From assembly GCA_031282465.1 (NCBI GenBank), contig JAITDR010000023.1:1-15358 (forward strand): 15,358 bases of DNA, in the 5' to 3' direction. Shown here one piece after another: positions 1-6,466 of the stretch. Each line of letters opens with the position of its first letter. Position 1 is the first letter of the stretch. Made by a program: the position numbers and the translations under genes. A model generated the notes under the pieces. That model saw nothing but the letters and a program-made list of their open reading frames with translations, made no database searches and had not been told where the DNA came from. This DNA is from Desulfovibrio sp. (GTDB lineage Bacteria > Desulfobacterota > Desulfovibrionia > Desulfovibrionales > Desulfovibrionaceae).

Positions 1-923
1 TCGACGGCGTTCAGGCTGTCTACGAAAGCCTTGCGCAGGAAGCGTATCCTGCCCTCGCGGTGCAGATCGTAGAGATATTGCCGGCTCTTCTGCGTCAACA
101 GCCTGTTGAGGACGGAGATAAACGGGGCGAGTTCCGGGTTGCCGGTGAGCACGGACACGTATTTGTAGAGCAGGGGATGGAAGGTGTCGATGACGAAGTC
201 CGTCTGCCCGAGGAATATCCCCATCCAGGCGTCGTCGGCGATGAACATATCCAGTTTTTTCTCGCGCAGCATGTCGGCGACCTCCGACCTGTCGTCGAGG
301 GGAACGAGAATCAATTTATCGCCGTACTGTTTTTGCAGATGCGGAACGGCCAGTTTCCCGGAGGTCGAATCGCGTAGGAAAGCGACGCGCAACGGCGCTT
401 GCGAAGCGATCTCGGAAAGCGGAAGGTCGGCGGCGCGGCTGATGAATTTTACGGAACGTTCCCGCACCGCGCGGCTTACCATCAATCTCTGCGCGTTGAA
501 GTTGTCGGGATCGAAATCGCCGGAAAAATCGATGCTGCGGTCGCGGATGCCCTGCCGCAATACGTTCCACTCGCAGATTTTTATCTCGAAGGAAACGCCG
601 AAAAGTTTGCTCATCAACTCAATCAGCGTCACCGTGTAGCCGTCCAGCGAACCGTCGTCCTGATAAAAGCTTTCGGAGCCTTCCATAACGCCGTAGGTAA
701 ACGTTTTTCGCTTGGCAATCACTTTCTCCAGTGCCTGGATTTCCTCTTGCGTGATGCCGGGAATATCGCGAAAGTTCGCGGGGAAGGAGCTGTCTTTTTC
801 ATCGGGCGAGGCAACCGCAGCAAGAAAACTGCCTGCCGCCAGAAAAAACGCCAGAAGAAAGCACACCGACAAGAACCGCGATGCGCTTGACGTGCGGTCG
901 TTCCTGCGTTCGTTTTCTCTCAT
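1..923 (-). CDS. periplasmic solute-binding-like (SBP family 3) sensor or receptor, 3' end outside window
   Basis: An uninterrupted minus-strand frame runs from an ATG at 923 to the window edge, giving 307 residues with no stop. The start is supported by an upstream GGGAG seven to eight bases away. The N-terminus (RNDRTSSASRFLSVCFLLAF, then FLAAGSFLAAVAS) is a signal peptide or membrane anchor. The following region reads as a family-3 extracellular solute-binding fold: TYGVMEGSESFYQDDGSLDGY, then IELMSKLFGVSFEIKICEWN, then a second lobe around LRVAFLRDSTSGKLA and KLDMFIADDAWMGIFL. In this family the fold binds amino acids or other small ligands. It occurs as free transporter receptors or as the periplasmic sensor of histidine kinases and GGDEF/EAL proteins. 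The 307 residues already exceed a free binding protein and continue past the fold (SRQYLYDLHREGRIRFLRKA), which favours a sensor fused to a cytoplasmic output domain. That last point is inference. An IS3 remnant lies directly upstream. Confidence 0.8.
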   Translation of the reverse strand, partial: MRENERRNDRTSSASRFLSVCFLLAFFLAAGSFLAAVASPDEKDSSFPANFRDIPGITQEEIQALEKVIAKRKTFTYGVMEGSESFYQDDGSLDGYTVTLIELMSKLFGVSFEIKICEWNVLRQGIRDRSIDFSGDFDPDNFNAQRLMVSRAVRERSVKFISRAADLPLSEIASQAPLRVAFLRDSTSGKLAVPHLQKQYGDKLILVPLDDRSEVADMLREKKLDMFIADDAWMGIFLGQTDFVIDTFHPLLYKYVSVLTGNPELAPFISVLNRLLTQKSRQYLYDLHREGRIRFLRKAFVDSLNAV

Positions 924-954
924 TGCACGTCTCCCTGCAAGAAAGGGTAGTAAC

Positions 955-1200
955 GGCCTCAGCTCGAGAGGTGCAGCTTTTGCGGTGTACCGGCTTATTC
1001 TTCAGCAAACCCCGGAAGCTCTCCATGGGCGCGTTGTCGCAGCAATCGCCTTTGCGGCTCATGGAGCAGGTCACACTATAAGTTCTGAGTTTTTCCCGAT
1101 AGGCACCGCTGCAATGCCGGTTGCCGTGATCCGAGTGCAGGAGCAATCCCGCAGGCGGGCGATGAAAGCGTACAGCCTTTGTCGGCGCTTTCTGACTAAT
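955..1200 (-). pseudogene. IS3-family transposase (OrfB) 3' fragment
   Basis: Translating the minus strand gives QKAPTKAVRFHRPPAGLLLH, then SDHGNRHCSGAYREKLRTYS, then SMSRKGDCCDNAPMESFRGL, then LKNKPVHRKSCTSRAEA. This is the characteristic end of an IS3-family DDE integrase core: the second catalytic Asp lies in HSDHG and the catalytic Glu in APMESF, with the family signature SMSRKGDCxDNA between them. The expected continuation (EYIxxYNxxRxHxxLGxxSP) is missing: similarity stops at about 955. In the same frame a TGA lies upstream near 1219, so the first catalytic Asp and OrfA are absent. The remnant points toward the solute-binding-like gene and ends 32 bp before its ATG. It may therefore have replaced the native upstream region. 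It cannot encode an active transposase. Confidence 0.82.
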
Positions 1201-1510
1201 TTCAATACACGAAAATTTTCAGTGACCCGGAACATCGTCGTTTATTGAAAATATTCGATTTGCAGGTTCTCGTCAACGCGTGGGAACTCGAAAACAGTAT
1301 GCTTTCGGACTCTCAATACGGCTGTTTGTAGAGCGATGCGGTTTCGCCGCGGTGTGCGGCCTCATCCTTTCAGACAAAGTTTTTGAGGAACACTACGGGA
1401 TATCTCGCTTCGTACGATCCCTGTGCCGACTGCCCGCGGCAGTCCGATATCCTTCAACGCGCGATATAGTGACCATCCGGTGCTGTCGACGGCAACGGCG
1501 TCACGCAAAG
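1201..1510. other. 310-bp stretch without a recognisable gene
   Basis: No convincing coding frame, RNA gene or terminator was found here. Base composition near 1200-1260 is visibly more AT-rich than the flanking genes. Just past the stop of the downstream-most sulfonate gene, a minus-strand frame reads RDAVAVDSTGWSLYRALKDI before a stop. The DSTG part resembles the first catalytic Asp region of some DDE transposases, but it is too short to assign. Together with the IS3 fragment, the stretch looks like decayed mobile-element DNA. Confidence 0.4.
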
Positions 1511-2524
1511 TCACTTCGGCTTCGGCGCCGTCAGGAATTCGTCAGCATAGACGTACAGGGCAGGGCTGCCTCCGGTATGCATGAAAACGACATCTTGTCC
1601 TTTGCGGAACACGCCGTTGCGGACGAGGTCGATAAGCCCGGCCATGGCTTTGCCGGTGTACACGGGGTCCAGCAGCACGCCTTCAGTCCGTGCCGTCAGG
1701 GTGACGGCCTCGCGCATGCCCGCCGTAGAGAGGGAGTATCCGGGGCCGACGTAGTCGTCGTGAACGAGGACGTCTCCGCGGGCAATCAGGCTGTGCCGGC
1801 CCGCGAGTTCCGCTGTTTTTTCGGCCAGGGAGTAAACCTTGTCCTCCTGTGCGGCGCGGGGGCGGTTGACGCTGATGCCGTGTACGGCAACGCGGGCGTT
1901 GCATCCGGCAAACCCGGCCAGCAGACCGGCATGTGTGCCCGCGCTGCCCGACGCAACGACAACTGCGTCCGGACGCAGTCCGAGAAAAAAGCACTGCTGC
2001 AGAAGCTCTTCGGCACAGGCCGCATAACCCAGCGCTCCCAAGGGATTCGATGCCCCTCCGGGTATAACGTAGGGATTTTTGCCCGCGGCGCGCAGAGCAT
2101 CGGCGCTTTTAGCCGTTTCCGCGTCCATGTCGGAACCGCCGGCAACCACGCGTATGGACGACACCCCGAGGAGATGAAACAGCAGATTGTTGCCGGAAGC
2201 CCGCGGCTTGTAGCTGTCGGGGACTCGCTCCTCAAGGACGAGCAGGCATTCCAGACCCTCGCGCGCCGCCGCGCCGGCGGTCAGACGGCAATGGTTGGAC
2301 TGCACTGCGCCGCAGGTCACGACGCTGTCGGCCTTCCGCTCCAGAGCCTCGGCCATGAGGAAATCCAGTTTTCGCGTCTTGTTGCCGCCGCCTGCGCCGG
2401 GCAGCAGGTCGTCGCGTTTCAGGTAGATGTTCGGGCCGCCTAGGAGTTCGCTGAGTTTCAGGGCCGGTTCAAGAGGGGTGGGGGTCCGTACATAGCCGCG
2501 CCGGGGAAAAGCGGTCAAATTCAT
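1511..2524 (-). CDS. cuyA: PLP-dependent lyase, D-cysteine desulfhydrase / L-cysteate sulfo-lyase (CuyA) family
   Basis: The product (337 aa) is a fold-type II PLP enzyme of the ACC deaminase / D-cysteine desulfhydrase family. GGGNKTRKLDFL holds the PLP lysine (about K49), QSNHCR holds the conserved Ser-Asn-His (S76-N77-H78), GSAGTHAGLLAG is the phosphate-binding loop, DDYVGPGYSLST carries the active-site tyrosine, and MHTGGSPALYVY closes the domain. I chose the ATG at 2524 rather than the upstream TTG at 2548 because AAGGA sits seven bases before it. Within this family CuyA splits L-cysteate into pyruvate, sulfite and ammonium, whereas DcyD releases sulfide from D-cysteine. Sequence alone does not separate them for me. 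The gene follows a TauABC-type transporter by 78 bp on the same strand, which favours a sulfonate substrate. In a sulfite-respiring host the released sulfite would be an electron acceptor. The gene symbol is therefore an inference from context. Confidence 0.78.
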   Translation of the reverse strand: MNLTAFPRRGYVRTPTPLEPALKLSELLGGPNIYLKRDDLLPGAGGGNKTRKLDFLMAEALERKADSVVTCGAVQSNHCRLTAGAAAREGLECLLVLEERVPDSYKPRASGNNLLFHLLGVSSIRVVAGGSDMDAETAKSADALRAAGKNPYVIPGGASNPLGALGYAACAEELLQQCFFLGLRPDAVVVASGSAGTHAGLLAGFAGCNARVAVHGISVNRPRAAQEDKVYSLAEKTAELAGRHSLIARGDVLVHDDYVGPGYSLSTAGMREAVTLTARTEGVLLDPVYTGKAMAGLIDLVRNGVFRKGQDVVFMHTGGSPALYVYADEFLTAPKPK

Positions 2525-2602
2525 CAAACATTCCTTCAGGGTTTGCAATTTCTTCTTTCAGAGAGATGCCCGATTAGCGCTGAGCATGTCGGCCGCGCGT
2601 TG

Positions 2603-3409
2603 TCAAATGTCGTACTCCGGCCTGCGGATCGCGTACAGGATGTCATGCTTCAGCTCCGTAAAGGCCGGGTTGAGAATCAGTTGTTCATAGGCTCGCGGCC
2701 GGGGAAAAGGCAAAACAATTTTTTGCCGGATGCTGCCCGGACGCGGCGTCATGATGACTATCTCGTCCGCCAGGAACAGGGCTTCATCGACATCGTGCGT
2801 AACAAAAAGCACGGTGGCTCCGGTTACCTGCCGGATGAACATCAGTAATTCCTGCATGGAAAGTCTGGTCTGGGCGTCAAGGGCGCCGAAGGGTTCGTCC
2901 ATGAGCAGGATGGGAGGCTCGGTAATCCAGGCCCTGGCCAGCGCTGCGCGCTGTCGCATTCCGCCGGAGAGTTCGTAGGGCGCGTGACGCTCGAATCCTT
3001 CCAGGCCGGTCAGCTTGATGAAGCGGCGGGCCGCGGCGAGCGTCTCCTCCCGCGGCCTGCCCGCCAGTTCCGGACCCAGTGTAATATTTTCCAGCACATT
3101 CCGCCACGGTAAAAGGTTGGCATCCTGAAATACCACGCCTCTGTCCGGGCCGGGGCCTGCAACCGATCTACCGCCCACCGATACGCTGCCGCGCGTGGGA
3201 CGTTCAAAGCCTGCCGCCAGATTCAGGATTGTGGATTTTCCGCACCCGGACGGGCCGAGCAGGCAGACAAAGCTGCCCTGTTCAATGTCCAGAGAAAAAT
3301 CCGCCACGGCTTCCGTCGCGTTCCCGCCGTTCCCGCCGGGGAAACTGTGAGCGACCTTGTCGAAAACAATGCGGCCGCTGCCGGCCGGCCCGGCGGCGGG
3401 AACAGTCAC
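2603..3409 (-). CDS. tauB: sulfonate/taurine-type ABC transporter ATP-binding protein (TauB/SsuB-like)
   Basis: This 268-residue protein is an ABC ATPase of the nitrate/sulfonate/taurine class. Walker A is GPSGCGKST (52-60), the Q-loop is Q95 in VVFQDANLLPW, the signature is LSGGMRQRAALARAW (147-161), Walker B is ILLMDEP followed by FGALD (167-178), and the switch histidine is H205 in FVTHDVDEAL. It would hydrolyse ATP to drive import through the adjacent permease. The proposed start is a GTG at 3409, one base after the TGA of the binding-protein gene, so the two are probably translationally coupled. No strong independent ribosome binding site is visible, and a start slightly downstream cannot be excluded because the first residues (TVPAAGPAGSGR) are not conserved. 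Confidence 0.9.
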   Translation of the reverse strand: MTVPAAGPAGSGRIVFDKVAHSFPGGNGGNATEAVADFSLDIEQGSFVCLLGPSGCGKSTILNLAAGFERPTRGSVSVGGRSVAGPGPDRGVVFQDANLLPWRNVLENITLGPELAGRPREETLAAARRFIKLTGLEGFERHAPYELSGGMRQRAALARAWITEPPILLMDEPFGALDAQTRLSMQELLMFIRQVTGATVLFVTHDVDEALFLADEIVIMTPRPGSIRQKIVLPFPRPRAYEQLILNPAFTELKHDILYAIRRPEYDI

Positions 3410-3410
3410 G

Positions 3411-4424
3411 TCAGCGCACCGCTTCGACGATGAAGGCGGAGTTGATGAACGGAGCGAACGAGGCCGGAAGATCCCGGCGGCTCAGTTCACCCAGGTTCAC
3501 CAGAAACTGCGCCGTATCCGCAAAGCTCTTGCTGATGCCCGACTCACTCCTGTTGCGTCCCAGCCATTTTGCGTCGAGCTGCTCTTTGAGGTCCGGAAAT
3601 TCAAGCCCGGCGAGGGTTTGTTTTGCCGCCGCGGCATCCTGCCCCAGTTCGGCGGCGATGCTTTTCGCCGCAGCGTCCGGGTCCGCCTTGTAGCGGTTTA
3701 CCGTGTCCCTGAACGCGCGCAGGAAAGCGCCGACCGTGTCAGGGTAGCTCTCGGCGAACTTTTTGGATACCACATACACATTGAACAAGTAATACCCGTC
3801 CTTCTGGAGTTGCCCGCTTTTCAGCAGTTCATGCCCGCCTTCGGCCTCAAGTTGGTTGGAAAAGGGACCCCAGACATAGGCGGCGTCCACGTCGCCGCGT
3901 TTCCAGGCGGCGAGTTCGTCAGCAGGTTTAAGGGGCGCCTGTTTCACTTCGGCGGCATCCACGCCGTAGACGTTGAAGGCCGCAAGCAGGGCATAATGTG
4001 CGGTGGAACCCGGGGGATAGGTCACCGTCCGGCCCTCGAGCCCTTTGACGGACGTGACGTCTTTGCGGGCGATCAGCCGTTCGCTGGAATCAATGACTCC
4101 GGAAACGGCGATGACCTCTATGGGAAGCTTACGGGCCAAGGCTGCGGCTACCGGGACGGAACCCGCCCTGGCGATATCTATCTCGCCGGCCGCGACGGCT
4201 TTCAGGGCATCCGGCCCGCTTGCAAAGTTGACCCATTTCACGGGAACGCCCAGCGCCTTTTGCAACGAACCGTCCGCCTTGCCCAGAATCCAGGGACGGG
4301 GACCGTTCAGGTAGGCCAGACGGACTTCCGCCGGTTTGGAAGATGCGGCTGCAAAAGCGCTGAAGGAGGCGGAAACGACCGACAACGCGACGAGAACCAT
4401 GATACGGAGAAGCAGAGAGTACAT
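3411..4424 (-). CDS. tauA: TauA-like periplasmic sulfonate-binding protein
   Basis: This 337-residue exported protein begins with a clear signal peptide (LLLRIMVLVALSVVSASFSA, cleavage near FAA/ASS). Its body resembles TauA/SsuA binding proteins: EVRLAYLNGPRPW, then VKWVNFASGPDALKAVAAGE, then VTYPPGSTAHYALLAAFNVY, then AWKRGDVDAAYVWGPFSNQL. The GSTAHYxLLAA and AWKRGDxDAAYVW segments are typical of the taurine-binding branch. The ATG at 4424 has an AAAGGAG five bases upstream, the strongest ribosome binding site in the operon, fitting the high amount of binding protein such systems need. It would capture the sulfonate in the periplasm and deliver it to the TauC-like permease. The exact ligand (taurine, cysteate, isethionate or another) cannot be read from the sequence. 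Confidence 0.9.
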   Translation of the reverse strand: MYSLLLRIMVLVALSVVSASFSAFAAASSKPAEVRLAYLNGPRPWILGKADGSLQKALGVPVKWVNFASGPDALKAVAAGEIDIARAGSVPVAAALARKLPIEVIAVSGVIDSSERLIARKDVTSVKGLEGRTVTYPPGSTAHYALLAAFNVYGVDAAEVKQAPLKPADELAAWKRGDVDAAYVWGPFSNQLEAEGGHELLKSGQLQKDGYYLFNVYVVSKKFAESYPDTVGAFLRAFRDTVNRYKADPDAAAKSIAAELGQDAAAAKQTLAGLEFPDLKEQLDAKWLGRNRSESGISKSFADTAQFLVNLGELSRRDLPASFAPFINSAFIVEAVR

Positions 4425-4478
4425 GGGGGCTCCTTTGTTGAAACAAGTCCTTGCGGGTTTGAAGCACGGGTATCCGGG

Positions 4479-5270
4479 TCAGGCTTTGCCGTCCCACGGG
4501 ACGACGACCCTCTGCAGGGCGACGATGAACATATCAAGCATGTAGCCGGTGAGTCCGAGCAGGATGATGCCGAGCATGACGATATCCGTGCGCATATAGG
4601 ATGAGGCGTTGAGCACCATCCAGCCGATGCCCGTGTCGGCCGCCACCATCTCGGCGGCAATCAGCGTCGTCCATCCCACGCCGACGGCAAGGCGGACGCT
4701 GGTGAAGATTTCCGGCAGGGCGCCGGGGAACACGATATACCGCAGCAGTTGGCGGTTCGTGGCTCCCAGCGCGCGTCCGAGGCGCAACCTGTTCTGATCC
4801 GTGCCGCCCACCGCGGCGGCGCAGCCGACCAGGATGGTCAACAGGGCGGAAATGAAAATCAGGAAGACCTTGGAGACTTCGCCTATGCCCAACCAGAGGA
4901 TGACCAGGGGAATAAGCGCCAGTTTGGGCAACGGGCGGAAAAACTGGACAAAGGGGTCCATGATCGCCCGCAACACGGGAAACAGTCCCATAGCCAGCCC
5001 CAAAGGCACGCCGACCAGCACGGCCGGTATGAACGCGCCGAGTACCCTGCCCAGGCTGACCGCGACATGGTGCAGCAGGGGCAACTGCCGGTAGCCGTCC
5101 GTAAGCATTTCCCGCGCCGTAGCCCAAATTTCCTCCGGCGGCGGGAGCAGAAGCGGGCTGAACAGTCCGAAGCGTCCGCCGGCGGACCACAGCAGCACGA
5201 AGAGCGCGACCGAGGCCAGACTGACCGCTGCGGCGCGACCTTTGCCCAAAGACGTTTTTTCCGGGTGCAT
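4479..5270 (-). CDS. tauC: TauC/SsuC-like ABC transporter permease
   Basis: This is a 263-residue inner-membrane permease of the BPD-transporter family. Hydrophobic segments include VSLASVALFVLLWSAGG, FIPAVLVGVPLGLAMGLF, KLALIPLVILWLGIG, VFLIFISALLTILVGCAAAV and DIVMLGIILLGLTGYMLDMF. The cytoplasmic EAA loop that contacts the ATPase reads RALGATNRQLLRYIVFPGAL. The reading frame is open up to 5381, but I prefer the ATG at 5270 (MHPEKTSLGKG). The extra 37 residues are not permease-like and cover the inverted repeat at 5355-5372. The ribosome binding site is weak (AAGG about ten bases upstream). The gene is first of the transporter trio, with 54 bp to tauA and 204 bp after the tautomerase gene. 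That leaves room for an internal promoter. Confidence 0.88.
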   Translation of the reverse strand: MHPEKTSLGKGRAAAVSLASVALFVLLWSAGGRFGLFSPLLLPPPEEIWATAREMLTDGYRQLPLLHHVAVSLGRVLGAFIPAVLVGVPLGLAMGLFPVLRAIMDPFVQFFRPLPKLALIPLVILWLGIGEVSKVFLIFISALLTILVGCAAAVGGTDQNRLRLGRALGATNRQLLRYIVFPGALPEIFTSVRLAVGVGWTTLIAAEMVAADTGIGWMVLNASSYMRTDIVMLGIILLGLTGYMLDMFIVALQRVVVPWDGKA

Positions 5271-5354
5271 GCTCAGACCGCCTTTGCCGTCGATGCGGAT
5301 GAACGGTTTCCGGTGAGCATACAGGACTGTAAAAAATTGTGGGAAATACCTATT

Positions 5355-5372
5355 CCGTATAACGATATACGG
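5355..5372. promoter_or_regulatory. inverted repeat upstream of tauC, candidate operator
   Basis: CCGTATAACGATATACGG has perfect 7-bp arms (CCGTATA / TATACGG) around a 4-base centre. It lies 85 bp before the chosen tauC start, in the 204-bp gap after the tautomerase gene. The AT-rich TATA-containing dyad is of the size bound by dimeric regulators such as the GntR family. No regulator gene lies in the window, so this is an operator candidate by form and position only. The stem is short and AT-rich with no T-tract, so a terminator is unlikely. Confidence 0.45.
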
Positions 5373-5474
5373 CATGGGCATTTTTGTGCGCTCAAGCGCG
5401 GGATAGCGCGCCCTGCGGCAAGTTTTCCCTCACTACGGCAGAATCCCGGAGTCGGGGATATCCGGACTTCGGCG

Positions 5475-5696
5475 TCAATCGGCAGTTTGCGCCTGTTTTT
5501 TTCTGCGTACCGGGACAGATTCGCCGCCGATTCCCCAATTTTCCATCGGAACTTCATCAATGACCACAACTGTTGTGGCCGGGTTTTTATGCAGGACTCC
5601 GGCCAGGAGGTCGGTAACGCCCCTGATGAGCTCGTTTTTCTGTTCTTCCGTGGGCGCTTCGTTTCCGCCTGTAACCTTGATGTTTACGTAAGGCAC
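5475..5696 (-). CDS. 4-oxalocrotonate tautomerase family protein
   Basis: The protein is 73 residues. The start is decided by the chemistry of the family. A GTG at 5696, six bases after AAGGAG, gives Met-Pro-Tyr-Val-Asn-Ile-Lys, so Met removal exposes the N-terminal catalytic proline. The ATG 24 bp upstream would bury it. The rest fits the family: TEEQKNELIRGVTDLLAGVL helix, TTVVVIDEV strand, then ENWGIGGES. Compared with classical 4-oxalocrotonate tautomerase, the two substrate-carboxylate arginines (R11 and R39) are not present. The position of R11 is occupied by NEAPTEEQ and R39 falls in TTVVVID, so the natural substrate is probably not 2-hydroxymuconate. The gene lies 58 bp after the PAS-like gene and before the sulfonate transporter on the same strand. 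Its role in sulfonate metabolism is unknown. A keto-enol or imine tautomerisation step is only a guess. Confidence 0.85.
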   Translation of the reverse strand: MPYVNIKVTGGNEAPTEEQKNELIRGVTDLLAGVLHKNPATTVVVIDEVPMENWGIGGESVPVRRKKQAQTAD

Positions 5697-5754
5697 GGCA
5701 CTCTCCTTCTTATCATGCATCGTGATTGATCATAAATTTCTTCTGTAGGCGGAG

Positions 5755-6099
5755 TCAGTCGGATGTGGATTGGAACTCAGTTGTAAAATGGACATAAAAG
5801 TCGGGGTAATCGGGAACGGGCAGCCAGTAGACTCGAAATACGCCGCCGGCAGCGCGGACTTCCTTGTGGAATGCCTTCTGTTCCCTGAGCGCGTGGTTCG
5901 CACGGCATCCTTTGTGTCTGTCGGGAGTGTCCCATTCTGCGCAATTCATTCCGGGTTCCCTGCCGCCCAGGCGGCAGGCTTCGTTGACTGCGATAACGGT
6001 TCGGCTCTTGTGAACAAGAGAGGCAGGGGCAGGGTATGTTCCCCACATCAGGGTAAACGCCTCTACGAGCTTGGGCTCGGCCTTGACTTGCACGCGCAT
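5755..6099 (-). CDS. small PAS-like protein with Cys/His cluster
   Basis: This 114-residue soluble protein starts at an ATG (6099) with an AAAGGAG five bases upstream, so it is very likely translated. There is no signal peptide or membrane segment. The central segment LVHKSRTVIAVNEACRLGGR resembles a PAS-domain core (ligand-facing strand followed by the VNEAxxxLGG helix). It is followed by GMNCAEWDTPDRHKGCRANH with C53, H62, C65 and H69, and C42 just before. Many deltaproteobacterial PAS proteins carry a comparable Cys-rich turn after the VN-A motif. The C-terminal strands (VYWLPVPDYPDFYVHFTTEF) would complete the fold. No output domain is attached, so if it senses something it must act through a partner. 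It heads the sulfonate gene block, directly downstream of a candidate sigma-54 promoter. Assignment to PAS is by eye. Specific ligand and function are not recognised. Confidence 0.72.
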   Translation of the reverse strand: MRVQVKAEPKLVEAFTLMWGTYPAPASLVHKSRTVIAVNEACRLGGREPGMNCAEWDTPDRHKGCRANHALREQKAFHKEVRAAGGVFRVYWLPVPDYPDFYVHFTTEFQSTSD

Positions 6100-6122
6100 C
6101 GTCGCTCCTTTAGTAAGCTTTG

Positions 6123-6138
6123 GGCATGGTCCGTGCCT
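6123..6138 (-). promoter_or_regulatory. candidate sigma-54 (-24/-12) promoter, also a near-palindrome
   Basis: On the minus strand the bases read AGGCACGGACCATGCC. This has GG and GC separated by exactly ten bases, and it matches the sigma-54 consensus TGGCACG-N4-TTGCW at GGCACG and TGC. Transcription would begin about twelve bases on, near 6112, leaving a very short leader that just includes the AAAGGAG of the PAS-like gene. The same bases form a near-palindrome (GGCACGG-A-CCATGCC, one mismatched pair), so an operator is an alternative reading. The plus strand also has GG-N10-GC here, with a poorer match. Confidence 0.45.
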
Positions 6139-6154
6139 CGCTTTCGGTTTCCTG

Positions 6155-6170
6155 AAAGGCTTCCGCCTTT
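6155..6170. promoter_or_regulatory. AAAGGC-TTCC-GCCTTT inverted repeat in the divergent promoter region
   Basis: A perfect 6-bp-arm dyad with a 4-base centre, flanked further out by CCTG and CAGG. It lies about 20-30 bp upstream of the sigma-54-like element for the minus-strand operon and inside the 281-bp gap before the mscS-like gene. It could be an activator or repressor site serving either direction. No T-tract follows on either strand, which speaks against a terminator. Confidence 0.3.
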
Positions 6171-6364
6171 ATGCAGGCGCAAGTGCGCCGCAGACCGCGC
6201 AGGGGGCCGAAAATTTTTGGAAAGCCGCGTTTCTTTTTTACCGGCGTCGACCTGTTTGTCGATTCCGTCAGACGCCTTACACCGGGCGGAGCAGCGCCGC
6301 AAGCGTCCGCAGGTCGCTTGGCAAGCGCGTCGAAATATGCTCAAAGAGAGAAAACACCTTCACA

Positions 6365-6466
6365 GCGGGAGCAGGCAGCCATGCCGTGCCGGTTTTTTTC
6401 GGTTTTCCGTGCGTTGCGGGAGCAGGCAACCACGCCGTACAGCTTTGTTCAGGTTTTCCGCGCCCG
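6365..6466 (+). repeat. 51-bp imperfect tandem duplication at the 5' end of the channel gene
   Basis: Two adjacent 51-bp units (6365-6415 and 6416-6466) both begin GCGGGAGCAGGCA and share GGTTTTCCG at the same offset. By eye, 39 of the first 48 positions agree. The period is exactly 17 codons, giving REQAAMPCRFFSVFRA followed by REQATTPYSFVQVFRA in the channel frame. The proposed ATG lies in the first unit and its counterpart in the second is ACG. Confidence 0.85.

Noticed and set aside
1280..2443. Plus-strand open frame of 387 codons
   Set aside because: It lies antisense to the well-supported PLP lyase gene, its translation shows no domain, and open antisense frames are expected in GC-rich DNA.
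3357..4604. Plus-strand open frame of 415 codons, and a similar one at 4749-5729
   Set aside because: They are antisense to the TauA/TauB and TauC-like genes, with no recognisable motif and no suitable ribosome binding site.
5396..5411. GCGCG-GGATAG-CGCGC hairpin between tautomerase and permease genes
   Set aside because: No T-tract follows in the transcribed direction, so it does not qualify as an intrinsic terminator. A short GC dyad is common in this composition.
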